A stretch of 64,000 nt of DNA from JAFGMQ01 sp036733345 (GTDB lineage: Bacteria; Desulfobacterota; DSM-4660; Desulfatiglandales; Desulfatiglandaceae), in assembly GCA_036733345.1 (NCBI GenBank), contig DAINAR010000005.1, positions 1 to 64,000 of the forward strand, in the 5' to 3' direction. The translations under genes and the position numbers were made by a program. The notes beneath the pieces were generated by a model. It searched no databases and had not been told where the DNA came from. It saw only the letters and a program-made list of their open reading frames with translations. This document shows positions 1 through 8,920 of this stretch, piece by piece; position 1 is the first letter of the stretch; each line of letters opens with the position of its first letter.

Positions 1-1005
1 ATGTGTTTTGCCCCATTCCCAGAATGTCCACGAACAAACAGCCATTGCCTCCCATATGCTTGATCTTTGAAGATCACTGCCGTTAACCCCAGGGGTATCG
101 CCTTCCTTGATATAATCTTACTGAAATGAGATTTCAGGATAGATTTTGCTTTTTGTGAGCTTTATTTGTGTTCCAAGTATATTTATATCAATTATTTTTA
201 TTTCAGGTCTGTATTCCAATGCTATTTCTAAATTATCATCGAATTTCTCTTTTTGAGGTATAAATATAAGGATATCTTCAACATCTATATATGATTCAAC
301 AGGTTTTGACAGGATAGTATTAAATGCACAACGAGCCAGCCGGGACGCATTTCTGGCATTTACCAGATTCTGTTTAGCATTGGCTAACTCAACTTGTGAT
401 TTTAAGAGATCGTTTACTGGAATCATACCTGCATTATAAAAGCCATGTGCCACATCTACATGGGATTCCAGTGATTCCATTGCTTTTACTGCAACTTCTA
501 CCTCCTTATCCATTTCCAGTATGGCGACACAGGCTTCTTTTACACTCAGTATCAGATCAAGTTTTTGTAGCTCATAGTCTATTTCAGATCTATCGATACC
601 TAATTTTAAGAGTTCATAAGAGCTTATCAGGGCAAATCCTGTAAAAACAGGCTGAGTGATGGTTCCTTTCCACTGGTAATTGTTCTTTGTATTGAGTTCA
701 ATGCTTGTATTGCCGATACCGGGAACTGAGATATCCATTGTGTTTGGTTTATCAAGCCTTGTATAACCGTAGCTTGTACTTAATTTTGGAAGGAACTCCG
801 CCATTGCCTGATTCTTTACAAACAGGGCCTGGTTTATTTTTTCCTTTTTTGCCTTAAGAGCCCTGTTGGTTGCAAATGCTTCGGCAATACTTTCCTCAAG
901 AGTATAAACATTAATTTTCTGTGCAAGGGTGTTTGAACAGGGTTCAAAAAGGAGAGTCGGCAATACGACTGATATAATACAGAATGATGAAACTCCGAGC
1001 TTCAT
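1..1005 (-). pseudogene. TolC-family outer membrane efflux protein, interrupted by an in-frame stop and cut by the window edge
   Basis: Outer membrane channel protein of the TolC/OEP family, which forms the exit duct for tripartite efflux or type I secretion. The start is taken at 1005 because CGGAGGAAAAG precedes that ATG and a signal peptide follows (MKLGVSSFC..., cleavage near NTLAQ). The mature part has the long amphipathic helices of the family, including YNAGMIPVNDLLKSQVELA. The frame closes with TAA at 118-120 after 295 codons, following YPEISFQ. The same frame then continues with family-like sequence (DYIKEGDTPGVNG, then WTFWEWGKT) for 39 codons to position 1. This indicates one nonsense codon rather than a natural end. 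It could be a real pseudogene, a sequencing error or a recoded stop. No efflux partner gene is adjacent. Confidence 0.85.
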
Positions 1006-1316
1006 CTTTTCCTCCGAAAAATTTTCATAGCCGTAAAAACAATATGTGCCGTTTAAATTAGTATTTACTTTAGCATAGTATTGTGTATTCATTAAAACAG
1101 GCCTTTAAATATGTCAATGCAAAGTTAAATCTAATTACAAACTGATTTTCCAGAATTTATGCTTGGGTTTATTCAGGTAAATTACATGGGACATCGAATA
1201 TTCGCGCCTTTGATCCAAATTCTAAAACTTGTTATAACCTGAATTTGATTATATTGCTGTACAGTATAGCGCCATAGAAGAAATCGACCAAACTGCTTTT
1301 TAAAGGATTAATAACA
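1006..1316. other. Intergenic region between divergent tolC-like and lysR genes
   Basis: About 310 bases separating divergent genes, AT-rich, with no convincing ORF. It must hold the promoters of both neighbours. I see no clear operator. Confidence 0.5.
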
Positions 1317-2252
1317 TTGAAAAATACATTTTATCCAAAACCAAACTCCGTTGATTTTGATCTGCGTCAATTGGAAATCTTCACCAAGGTTGTTGAATAT
1401 AAAAGTTTTTCCAAGGCTGCCAATGCGGTATTTTTGGCCCAGGCCTCAGTCAGCGAAAGGATCGCTACTCTGGAAAACCAGGTTGGGGTCAGGCTCCTCG
1501 ATCGGTTAGGGAGGCAGGTTATCCCCACAAAGGCCGGCGAACTTCTTTATGGACATGCAATTCTAATGCTTGAGGCAAAAAGGAAGGCATGTCTTGAAAT
1601 TGAAGACTTTCTCGGCATGAAAAGAGGGGAAATCATCATTGGCGCCAGTACTATACCGGGCGAATATATCCTTCCTGAAGTTGTTGGTATTTTTAGGCAA
1701 AAATATCCTTCAGTATCGATAGCATTGACTATTGCCGACACGAATGAAATAGAAAACAGCGTCAGGGAAGGATATCTTGAACTCGGGGTAGTGGGGTCCA
1801 GGAGTCCAGGCAGTGGCCTTGTCTGTCATGAACTTTGGAAGGACGAACTGGTGCTGGTCATCCCTTATGCTCATCGCTGGGCGGTGAGGGAAGAAATTTC
1901 AATTGATGAAATTTTGGAAGAACCTTTTATATTAAGGGAGATCGGATCCGGAACCTTGAAAATTATGGAAGAATTTCTTAGACCCCACGGATCAAAAAGC
2001 ATGCATCCTGTCAATGTCGTAGCACGTCTTGGTTCATCCACAGCTGTTAAGGAAGGAGTCAAAGCAGGTCTCGGTATTTCTATTATTTCGTCAAGGGCCC
2101 TTCATACCGAACTTGAAGCTGGCATACTCAAGGTCCTTAAGATTAAAGGTTATCCTATGTATAGACACTTCTACTTGATTAGAGACGAACGAAGAACGCC
2201 TTCCCCATTGTGCCGGGCAATGCTTGATTTTCTGCTGGCAAAACCCGAATAA
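1317..2252 (+). CDS. LysR-family transcriptional regulator, probably selenium-metabolism associated
   Basis: A 311-residue LysR-type regulator of usual length. The N-terminal winged helix-turn-helix is seen around residues 15-75 (DLRQLEIFTKVVEYKSFSKA, then ASVSERIATLE). A periplasmic-binding-protein-like effector domain fills the rest (GASTIPGEYILPEVV and GLGISIISS). The chosen start is TTG, preceded by TAAAGGATT; no better ATG lies nearby. It stands 238 bases upstream of yedE in the same orientation. A LysR regulator is a recurrent neighbour of yedE/yedF selenium genes in anaerobes, so a role in controlling that cluster is inferred. The effector is unknown; it could be a selenium or sulfur metabolite. 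Confidence 0.88.
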   Translation: MKNTFYPKPNSVDFDLRQLEIFTKVVEYKSFSKAANAVFLAQASVSERIATLENQVGVRLLDRLGRQVIPTKAGELLYGHAILMLEAKRKACLEIEDFLGMKRGEIIIGASTIPGEYILPEVVGIFRQKYPSVSIALTIADTNEIENSVREGYLELGVVGSRSPGSGLVCHELWKDELVLVIPYAHRWAVREEISIDEILEEPFILREIGSGTLKIMEEFLRPHGSKSMHPVNVVARLGSSTAVKEGVKAGLGISIISSRALHTELEAGILKVLKIKGYPMYRHFYLIRDERRTPSPLCRAMLDFLLAKPE

Positions 2253-2309
2253 TCAAAAAAAGTCATTTATTGTTCAATCGGATTTTCCTGTAAGTCAAGC
2301 CCATTCAAA

Positions 2310-2340
2310 TCGGATATTCCCGATTGACAGTTCGGAATAT
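2310..2340. promoter_or_regulatory. Imperfect dyad upstream of yedE, candidate LysR operator
   Basis: The gap between lysR and yedE contains AATCGG-ATATTC-CCGATT, a six-base-arm inverted repeat, followed by TTCGGAATATCC. LysR proteins bind short dyads of this kind. The assignment rests only on symmetry and location. Confidence 0.3.
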
Positions 2341-2490
2341 CCTTTTTATTATCCCGCTATGCCTCTTCTAATATAAATTTGATTTATGAGAAAGTTGAGG
2401 CTTGGGATAGCCGCTGTCCCTTAATATTTTATCCAGTATTTCGAGAAATCGATCTTTTTTCAATAACCTTTCAAACCACAGGAGGAATAT

Positions 2491-3573
2491 ATGGTAAAGA
2501 ATCTTTTTGCGACCCGCTGGGGCATTATTAGTGTGGGCGCTATTATCGGCATATTTGCGCCCCTTTTGCAGAAATGGGGCAACCCTGGAAACATGGGTGT
2601 TTGTGTGGCTTGTTTTGAAAGGGATATCGCCGGTGCATTAGGTCTGCATCGTGCTGCCGTGGTACAGTATATGCGGCCTGAGATTATCGGGTTTGTACTG
2701 GGTTCGTTAATAGCTGCTTATATTTTCAGGGAATTTCGATCGCGAACCGGTTCTGCTCCTATTGTCAGGTTCGTGCTCGGGGCCTTTGCAATGATAGGGT
2801 CTCTTGTCTTTTTAGGATGCCCCTGGCGGGCAATGCTTCGCCTTGCAGCAGGAGACGGGAATGCGATTTTCGGCCTTCTGGGACTTATCTTCGGAATATG
2901 GATCGGGACGCTGTTCCTGAAGGGGGGATACAACCTGGGTCGCGCTGAAAAGACTCACACATCTGTGGGATGGCTCATGCCTCTAACAATGTTAGGATTT
3001 CTGGTACTTATGTTGATTTTTCCACAGATTCAGGGACAGGATAAAAACGGGGTTTTATTTTACAGCCTCAAGGGGCCGGGAGCCATGCATGCCCCCTTAA
3101 TCGTATCCCTTATTGTCGGGCTTGGAATAGGCTTTCTGGCCCAGAGAAGTAGGTTTTGTACAATGGGTGCTTTCAGGGATGTGCTGCTTTTCAGACAGAC
3201 TCACCTTTTGTCCGGAGTGATAGCTCTTGTTGTAGTTGCATTTATTACAAATATTATAGCAAATCAGTTTCATGCGGGTTTTGCCGGTCAGCCTGTGGCT
3301 CACACAATGGGTGTTTGGAACTTCGGCGGTATGGTACTTGCAGGCCTGGCTTTTGCCCTGGCAGGAGGATGTCCCGGTCGACAGCTTTTTCTGGCCGGAG
3401 AAGGTGACGGGGACGCTGCCGTATTTGTCTTCGGTATGATTGTTGGCGCAGGAATTGCACATAATTTCGGCCTGGCGAGCTCTCCGAAAGGTGTGGGGCC
3501 GCATGGTATTGCAGCAGTAATAATTGGAATTCTTGTCTGTTTGTTTATTGGTTTTACAATGAGGAGAAAGTAG
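2491..3573 (+). CDS. yedE: YedE/FdhT-type selenium-metabolism membrane protein
   Basis: A 360-residue polytopic inner-membrane protein of the YeeE/YedE family (a relative of the thiosulfate transporter TsuA). The selenium-associated branch is proposed to take up a selenium compound. Roughly nine or ten hydrophobic segments are visible. The paired conserved cysteines lie in GVCVACFERD, LGCPWRAML, SRFCTMGAFRD and GGCPGRQL. The internal duplication of CPWR and CPGR motifs is typical. The start follows a strong AGGAGG site. It is the first of four co-directional genes (yedE, yedF, DUF3343-like, kinase-like), which supports the selenium rather than the sulfur reading. The transported substrate itself cannot be read from the sequence. 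Confidence 0.88.
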   Translation: MVKNLFATRWGIISVGAIIGIFAPLLQKWGNPGNMGVCVACFERDIAGALGLHRAAVVQYMRPEIIGFVLGSLIAAYIFREFRSRTGSAPIVRFVLGAFAMIGSLVFLGCPWRAMLRLAAGDGNAIFGLLGLIFGIWIGTLFLKGGYNLGRAEKTHTSVGWLMPLTMLGFLVLMLIFPQIQGQDKNGVLFYSLKGPGAMHAPLIVSLIVGLGIGFLAQRSRFCTMGAFRDVLLFRQTHLLSGVIALVVVAFITNIIANQFHAGFAGQPVAHTMGVWNFGGMVLAGLAFALAGGCPGRQLFLAGEGDGDAAVFVFGMIVGAGIAHNFGLASSPKGVGPHGIAAVIIGILVCLFIGFTMRRK

Positions 3574-3645
3574 GCTTTAATTCAAGGTGTCTGTCTTCAC
3601 AAAGCCATTATTGTATGGAGGCGGGGCAATATAAGGAGTAACAAA

Positions 3646-3864
3646 ATGAGTACAACTGTTGATGCAAGAGGTTTGTCATGTCCTCAGCCGGTTTTAATGA
3701 CCCTGGATGAAATAAAAAAAATTGACAAAGGAGAGATTGTGGTTCTGGTTGATACTGAAACTTCCAAGGAAAATGTCACCAGGGCAGCTTCGAGCCAGGG
3801 CTGGTCTTTAAAGGATATGCAGGAAGGCAGCGAAGGCTCATATCGTATTACCTTTGCAAAATAG
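3646..3864 (+). CDS. yedF: TusA/YedF-type sulfurtransferase-like protein, single domain
   Basis: A 72-residue TusA-fold protein. The hallmark CPQP motif is at Cys12 (RGLSCPQPVL), the residue that carries persulfide or perselenide in this family. It lies 72 bases after yedE behind TAAGGAG. YedF proteins of selenium clusters usually have an N-terminal TusA domain plus a C-terminal DsrE-like domain. Here only the TusA domain is present, and the following separate gene encodes a DUF3343-like protein. Inferred role: carrier of reduced selenium delivered through YedE, towards SelD (encoded at 10.4 kb) or another acceptor. A generic sulfur carrier is the alternative. Confidence 0.85.
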   Translation: MSTTVDARGLSCPQPVLMTLDEIKKIDKGEIVVLVDTETSKENVTRAASSQGWSLKDMQEGSEGSYRITFAK

Positions 3865-3917
3865 TCTGCTTAATAATAACTTAGAAAGCTGTTTTAGTCT
3901 TTAAGCAGGAATTAATT

Positions 3918-4472
3918 GTGTCATTCTATAAGTATTTTAAGAAAAAAAAGTCAGAAACCCATGAAAACAGAAGCTCCTGGGAAAGAGGTATACTGATATT
4001 TGAGAATACCAGTGAGGTTATCCGTGGAGAAGGCCTGCTGAAAGATAAGGGATGGGATATCCGGGTCATGGGGCCGCCTCCTGAAATCAGGACAGGCTGT
4101 GATCTGGTTATTGAGTTCCCTCTATTAGAAGAGCTTAACATTTTGAGGACACTTCAGGACGCAGGGATTCCTCCAATAAATGTGGTACCGGTAAGCAGTC
4201 CTCTGCTGCATCCTGTAGATCTTTTTCAGGTAAAGGATTTCGGAAGATATCTTATGATACGTGCAGCAAATATGAAACTGACTGTTGACCGGGAGACTAT
4301 GATAATCGTTAATGTATCAGGTGGAGGTTGCCCTGATGTCCCTTATATTTCAAGGGAAATGGTTGGAAAACCTTTAGCCGAAGCCCCAGCCCCACGGGAT
4401 ATAGGCCATACGCTATGCGGATATGCAATGCAACTGGCCTATGATGAGATGAAACGCCAATGCTCGCAGTAA
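3918..4472 (+). CDS. DUF3343-like putative Se/S carrier-associated protein
   Basis: A 184-residue soluble protein. The N-terminal half resembles DUF3343 proteins, often described as Se/S carrier-like: ILIFENTSEVIRGEGLLK, then VMGPPPEIRTGCDLVIEF, which contains the conserved RTGCD cysteine. The C-terminal half, with NVSGGGCPDVPYI, has a second conserved-looking cysteine and resembles nothing I can name. The start is GTG at 3918 behind CAGGA. It overlaps the next gene by 13 bases, so the two are translationally coupled. The context (yedE, yedF) argues for selenium handling. The biochemical function is unknown. Confidence 0.7.
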   Translation: MSFYKYFKKKKSETHENRSSWERGILIFENTSEVIRGEGLLKDKGWDIRVMGPPPEIRTGCDLVIEFPLLEELNILRTLQDAGIPPINVVPVSSPLLHPVDLFQVKDFGRYLMIRAANMKLTVDRETMIIVNVSGGGCPDVPYISREMVGKPLAEAPAPRDIGHTLCGYAMQLAYDEMKRQCSQ

Positions 4473-5338
4473 TAGGAACAGTACCTGATCAGGCATTCCC
4501 CATAGTATCAGGGGACGCAACTCTGAAGGGAGACGAGATCATTATTGGTGATCAAAAATTCCCTGTAAACAGGGGAACACCTGCGCTTCTGGCGGCTGCT
4601 ATCAAGACATCGGAATTTCTGGGACGAGAGGCCCCATTTGCTTATCTGGTTGGGGATATCGGCCTCGGAGACGGTTGCAGACGCCTTTATGAATATCTCA
4701 CGGAAAATCTTAAGGAAAAGGATTTTAATGCCATTACTCTTCATTATTTTCAGCCGGATATAAAATGGCATGACCGGTTTTTGTCAGCAATTGATAAGCT
4801 GCGACAAAGACCCATATTGATTGCAGATGCCGGATCTATGTATGTGGCAAAGATGAGCGGCCATTCCCAGTCCTATGATCTCTTTACGCCGGATGTCGGG
4901 GAACTGGCATTTCTGGCTGACGAAGCCGCACCCCATCCCTTTTATACCCGCGGTTTTATCCTGCAGGAAGAAGACCGTGTGCCGGAATTGATATCACGCG
5001 TCTATAAATATAAAAACGCTTCACGGTTTTTACTGGTTAAAGGAAAACAGGATTATATAACCGATGGACAGGGTGAATTAGTGACTGTTGACGGCCCTTC
5101 AGAAGAGGCAATGGAGGCTATGGGAGGCACAGGCGACACCTTGACCGGCATTGTTTCATCTCTTATTGAATCCGGGATTGATATTTTTAAGGCGGCAATT
5201 ATCGCAGCCAGGGTCAACAGGGTTGCGGGTCATTATGCAAGGCCAACACCCGCTACGCAGGTAATGGAGATAATACCTTACATATATGAGGCCCTTGCAG
5301 ATATACTGAGCGACAAAAAAGAAAAAGTAACAGGGTGA
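4460..5338 (+). CDS. Ribokinase-fold protein resembling NAD(P)HX dehydratase/carbohydrate kinase
   Basis: A 292-residue protein of the ribokinase superfamily, closest by eye to the YjeF C-terminal (ADP-dependent NAD(P)HX dehydratase) group. The nucleotide-site signature GGTGDTLTG is at residues 222-230, with DAGSM at 123-127 and LFTPDVGELAFL corresponding to the TPxxxE region. It lacks the N-terminal epimerase domain of full-length Nnr. Its start overlaps the preceding DUF3343-like gene by 13 bases, tying it to the selenium cluster. The substrate is unknown: it may repair NAD(P)HX, or phosphorylate a small molecule connected with selenium handling. It ends 30 bases before the convergent pstB. 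Confidence 0.72.
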   Translation: MLAVIGTVPDQAFPIVSGDATLKGDEIIIGDQKFPVNRGTPALLAAAIKTSEFLGREAPFAYLVGDIGLGDGCRRLYEYLTENLKEKDFNAITLHYFQPDIKWHDRFLSAIDKLRQRPILIADAGSMYVAKMSGHSQSYDLFTPDVGELAFLADEAAPHPFYTRGFILQEEDRVPELISRVYKYKNASRFLLVKGKQDYITDGQGELVTVDGPSEEAMEAMGGTGDTLTGIVSSLIESGIDIFKAAIIAARVNRVAGHYARPTPATQVMEIIPYIYEALADILSDKKEKVTG

Positions 5339-5367
5339 TAATTGCGATAAGGCCTTTTACAGAGCCA

Positions 5368-6129
5368 TCAACTGATTACTCCTTTTATATATTCCCTGGT
5401 CCTCTCTTCTTTAGGATTTTCAAATATCTCATTTACAGGACCGTGTTCTATCAATTCTCCCAGATAAAGGAAGATAATATAGTCGGCAAGCCTTTTTGCC
5501 TGACGAAGGATGTGGGTTACCATAACAATAGAATATTCTGATCGCAGTTCCCGGAATCTGTTTTCAATATAAAGACTCGACTTAGGGTCCAGTGCAGAGG
5601 TAGGCTCATCGGCCAGGATGATTTCGGGTTCAACAGCAAGTCCTCTTGCAAGGCAGAGACGCTGCTGCTGACCGATGGAAAGGCGTGAAGCAGGCTCATG
5701 AAGACGGTCTTTAACTTCGTCCCAGAGGCTTGCTATCTTCAGATGGTTTTCAACTATGCCTTCAAGTATCTTTTTCTTTTTTATTCCGTGTATTTTAGGC
5801 CCGTACGCAACATTGTCAAAAATTGACATGGGAAGAGGGTAGGGCCTTTGCGATAATAAACCCATTTTTTTCCTTATCAGGGTAACATCTGCTTTAGGAT
5901 CAAAAATATCCTCACCATCAACAAACACCTTTCCTGTTACCCTGATCCCGTCGACTGTGTCAACCAGTCGATTAAATGTTCTGAGAAGTGTGGTTTTACC
6001 ACACCCGGAAGGTCCGATAATGGCTGTGATCTGTTTGTCAGGGATATTGATGTTTATATCCTTGAGGGCTTGAGTATTCCCGTAATATACATTCAGATCC
6101 TGAACATTTATGTGGGATGTGGGTTCCAT
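5368..6129 (-). CDS. pstB: Phosphate-type ABC importer ATPase PstB
   Basis: A 253-residue ATPase of the Pst importer, cytoplasmic and energising the PstCA permease. Walker A is GPSGCGKTT, the Q-loop region is MGLLSQRPYPLPMSIFDN, the signature is LSIGQQQRL and Walker B is ILADEPTSALD. FNRLVDTVDGIRVTGKV is typical of PstB. It is the last gene of pstS-C-A-B, with a 9-base gap from pstA. No phoU or phoB/R follows. The signature reads LSIGQ instead of LSGGQ, which is common in PstB. The transported anion is inferred from the family. Confidence 0.9.
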   Translation of the reverse strand: MEPTSHINVQDLNVYYGNTQALKDININIPDKQITAIIGPSGCGKTTLLRTFNRLVDTVDGIRVTGKVFVDGEDIFDPKADVTLIRKKMGLLSQRPYPLPMSIFDNVAYGPKIHGIKKKKILEGIVENHLKIASLWDEVKDRLHEPASRLSIGQQQRLCLARGLAVEPEIILADEPTSALDPKSSLYIENRFRELRSEYSIVMVTHILRQAKRLADYIIFLYLGELIEHGPVNEIFENPKEERTREYIKGVIS

Positions 6130-6138
6130 GGCATTCTC

Positions 6139-6990
6139 TTATTTAATTACGTGTTTACTGTATCTGCGTATAAGGATCCTTGATCCTATGCTTACTAAAA
6201 AAACGATAATGGTTAATATGAGTGCACTTGCATAGGCGCGTTCCTGAACCTCTGGAAAAGGCGTGCCTAACTGAAAAAATACAGCAAGTGGAAGGGTAGC
6301 TGCGGGTTCAAACAGCGAAAAGGGTATGCGGTCCGAAAAACCGGCTGTAAATATTACGGATGCTGCATCTCCGATCCCCCTGCCAAAGGCTATCAGTACA
6401 GCGCTCAATATGCCCGGCAGTGACTGTCTTACTACGACCTTTAAAGCCGTTTCAAATTTTGTAGCACCAAGCGCATAGGATGAATTTAGAAGTTCCTGAG
6501 GCACCATCCTGATCACTTCATCCATAGCACGGGACATGATTGGAAATATCAGAAGGGCGACCGTAATAATACCTCCGAGTAAGGAGGCCTTTAAACCAAA
6601 GAAGAGCATAATCGTGAACCCGAAGGCCCCGTATACTATGGATGGAACACCCCAGAGAACATCCAGCGAGACCCTTGAAAAGGCAACAATTTTTGATGAT
6701 TTGTCTGCATAGACATTGGCATATAGGGCGACTGGCAGGCTGAAAAAAATAGAAACAAGTGTTGCTCCGCCTGTCAAAATAAGAGAGCCTACAATGGCAT
6801 TTAATATTCCGCCGCTTTTTCCAAGATAATACCCGCCTTTTGGGGTCTTTGTAATCATATCCAGATTCATTGCCGGCAATCCCTTTATCAGTATTGTGAT
6901 AATTATGAAAACTGAACTTAAAAGTACTATCAGAGTTGCAGTAATCATCAGGGCTTTAAAAATATTTTCTTCAATCTTTTTTGACAGCAT
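6139..6990 (-). CDS. pstA: Phosphate-type ABC permease PstA
   Basis: A 283-residue inner-membrane permease with about six transmembrane helices. The EAA-like loop (SYALGATKFETALKVVVRQSLPGI) contacts PstB. It starts two bases after the pstC stop, so the two permease subunits are coupled. RGIGDAASVIFTAG corresponds to the conserved GExxP region of PstA/PstC proteins, with D in place of E (GIGDAAS). Length is normal. Together with PstC it would form the channel for the anion delivered by the PstS-like lipoprotein. Confidence 0.9.
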   Translation of the reverse strand: MLSKKIEENIFKALMITATLIVLLSSVFIIITILIKGLPAMNLDMITKTPKGGYYLGKSGGILNAIVGSLILTGGATLVSIFFSLPVALYANVYADKSSKIVAFSRVSLDVLWGVPSIVYGAFGFTIMLFFGLKASLLGGIITVALLIFPIMSRAMDEVIRMVPQELLNSSYALGATKFETALKVVVRQSLPGILSAVLIAFGRGIGDAASVIFTAGFSDRIPFSLFEPAATLPLAVFFQLGTPFPEVQERAYASALILTIIVFLVSIGSRILIRRYSKHVIK

Positions 6991-6992
6991 AA

Positions 6993-7886
6993 TTATTCCG
7001 AACCCCTTTCCACCCTGACAAGGGCGAATCTGGACAGTATACTGAAAGAAAGCACAACAACGAAGAGGATGAGTGCAGCCATAAGGAGCGCTGAATCATA
7101 TAAGGGAATTGAAAGCATCTCCCCGTAATTATTTGCGATCAGTGCCGGGAGCGGATAAGCAGGATCAAGTATTGATGCCGGTACCCTGGCTACATTTCCA
7201 GCTACCATAAGCACAGCCATTGTTTCTCCAAAGGCCCTTGTAAAACCAAGAACATTTGCAGCGATAATCCCGGGTAGCGCCTTTCGAACTACTACATGTT
7301 TTATTGTCTGCCATTTTGTCGCTCCAAGTGCCCATGATGCTTCCCTGAGTTCAAAGGAGACTGATCGAAAGACTTCAATGGAGACATGGATGATTACAGG
7401 AAATATCATTACAGCAAGAACAATTCCTGCTGCAAATACACTGTAACCGGCTGAATGTTTCCCAAAAAAAGGAGCAATATAATCTTTTGTCAGAGGCACA
7501 ATGACCAGTATTCCCCATACACCGTAAATCACTGAAGGAATTCCAGCCAGCAGGTCGATTACAGGCTTAGCCCATTCCCTTACTGCTTTTGGTGCGTATT
7601 CAGACAGATAGATTGCTGTGAAAAAAGAGAGAGGGACGGAAATGACTACGGCTGTGCATGTTACCCACAGGGTTCCCATTATAAAAGGGAAGAAACCGAA
7701 TTCACCTTTTAACGGGTGCCATGAACTTGAAAAAAGGAGGTCAGTCAGGGATTTCATGGCCAGTATGGATCTTGATTTCTGGTACAAAGCAAGGCCGATG
7801 AGAATGACCAGCAGGATGCAAAATATGGTTGAAAGCCACATTATGGATCGGACTAATTTGTCTTTGACCAGCCTTTTATGCTGCAT
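6993..7886 (-). CDS. pstC: Phosphate-type ABC permease PstC
   Basis: A 297-residue inner-membrane permease, partner of PstA. The first helix is near residues 14-35. The family motif LLAGIPSVIYGVWG is present, as are the EAA loop SWALGATKWQTIKHVVVRKALPGI and FGETMAVLMVAGN. It lies 36 bases downstream of the substrate-binding gene and two bases upstream of pstA. Length and motif order are ordinary. Confidence 0.9.
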   Translation of the reverse strand: MQHKRLVKDKLVRSIMWLSTIFCILLVILIGLALYQKSRSILAMKSLTDLLFSSSWHPLKGEFGFFPFIMGTLWVTCTAVVISVPLSFFTAIYLSEYAPKAVREWAKPVIDLLAGIPSVIYGVWGILVIVPLTKDYIAPFFGKHSAGYSVFAAGIVLAVMIFPVIIHVSIEVFRSVSFELREASWALGATKWQTIKHVVVRKALPGIIAANVLGFTRAFGETMAVLMVAGNVARVPASILDPAYPLPALIANNYGEMLSIPLYDSALLMAALILFVVVLSFSILSRFALVRVERGSE

Positions 7887-7922
7887 GAGAAATATAACCT
7901 TTTAATGGTGCATAGAATATAC

Positions 7923-8891
7923 CTACTGATTAGGCATTTTTAGCAGATCGATCTGTTCTTTAAGCCTCTCTTCCGGCAACTTGATATAACCTGCTTCAGA
8001 GACATAAGCCTGGCCATGGCTGAGTGCCCAGCAAATGAATTCTGTGACCTGTTTTCTTTTGGGAGGTCCCTGGGAGACAAAGTGTAAATCCCTTGCAGGA
8101 GGGGATGGGTATCTGCCTTTTGCAATGGCCTCTGTAATCTCATCCCGGTTCGAATAGAACCCTTCTTCTTCATCAATCCAGCCGTTTCCGTTCAGGTCTA
8201 TTGGAAGAACACGAATGCCCTTAACCTGTTCTTTTGACTTGGAATCATATACATAATTGATATTATTGAAACCAATGCCCGTCCGGTTACTGATTACTGC
8301 CTCAGCCAGGCCAGGATCTCCATAAACTCCGACCCCCAGGAGGTCTTCCTGTTGAGATCCCAGGTATTTGGCCCATGTCTTGGCAGCCCCGCAGGCATCT
8401 GAACGGGTATATACTGAGATGGGTAAATCCGTATTAGCCTCTGCAAATATGTTCCAGTCAGTTATCTTACCTGTTATCCAGATATCCCTAAACTGTTCCC
8501 TGGTAATTCCAGCGCTTAACAGGGTGTCCAATACAGGGTTATCCTGATTAACAGTCGGTACAACAGCATCTTTCACCATAGAGACCCACCATGCTCCTTT
8601 TTCAATTTCCGCGGGATTTATATCCCGGGATACCATGCCGAGATCAACTGCCTGTGACAATGCATCGGCCATGCCTTTGCCTGCCCCGCCAGCAGAGATA
8701 TCTATAATTACCTTGGGGTGAAGTTTTTGAAATTCCTCTGCCCATTTAACTGCCATTGGGTATAGAGCCCAGGCGCCTGACAATGTGATTTTTCCTGACA
8801 ACCCTGTTTCTTCTGTCTGGGTTTGCTTATCTGTACACCCATAAAAAGAAAGCATGATTAGAAATATTAAAAAACCCAGCACTTTTTTCAT
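7923..8891 (-). CDS. PstS-like ABC substrate-binding lipoprotein with an EF-hand-like loop
   Basis: A 322-residue substrate-binding protein and the first gene of the pst operon, behind AAGGAGG. The signal sequence ends at a weak lipobox, FYGC (Cys19), suggesting a lipid-anchored periplasmic protein. GAWALYPMAVKWAEEF and ISAGGAGKGMADAL mark the anion-binding loops of PstS-like type II periplasmic proteins, but the sequence is divergent from classical PstS. At residues 232-243 there is a textbook EF-hand loop pattern, DLNGNGWIDEEE (D1, N3, N5, G6, I8, D9, E12), which would bind calcium. Phosphate is the default ligand guess; another oxyanion is possible given the Rrf2 neighbour. Confidence 0.85.
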   Translation of the reverse strand: MKKVLGFLIFLIMLSFYGCTDKQTQTEETGLSGKITLSGAWALYPMAVKWAEEFQKLHPKVIIDISAGGAGKGMADALSQAVDLGMVSRDINPAEIEKGAWWVSMVKDAVVPTVNQDNPVLDTLLSAGITREQFRDIWITGKITDWNIFAEANTDLPISVYTRSDACGAAKTWAKYLGSQQEDLLGVGVYGDPGLAEAVISNRTGIGFNNINYVYDSKSKEQVKGIRVLPIDLNGNGWIDEEEGFYSNRDEITEAIAKGRYPSPPARDLHFVSQGPPKRKQVTEFICWALSHGQAYVSEAGYIKLPEERLKEQIDLLKMPNQ

Positions 8892-8920
8892 ATCGCCTCC
8901 TTGAAATGGATCACGAAAAT

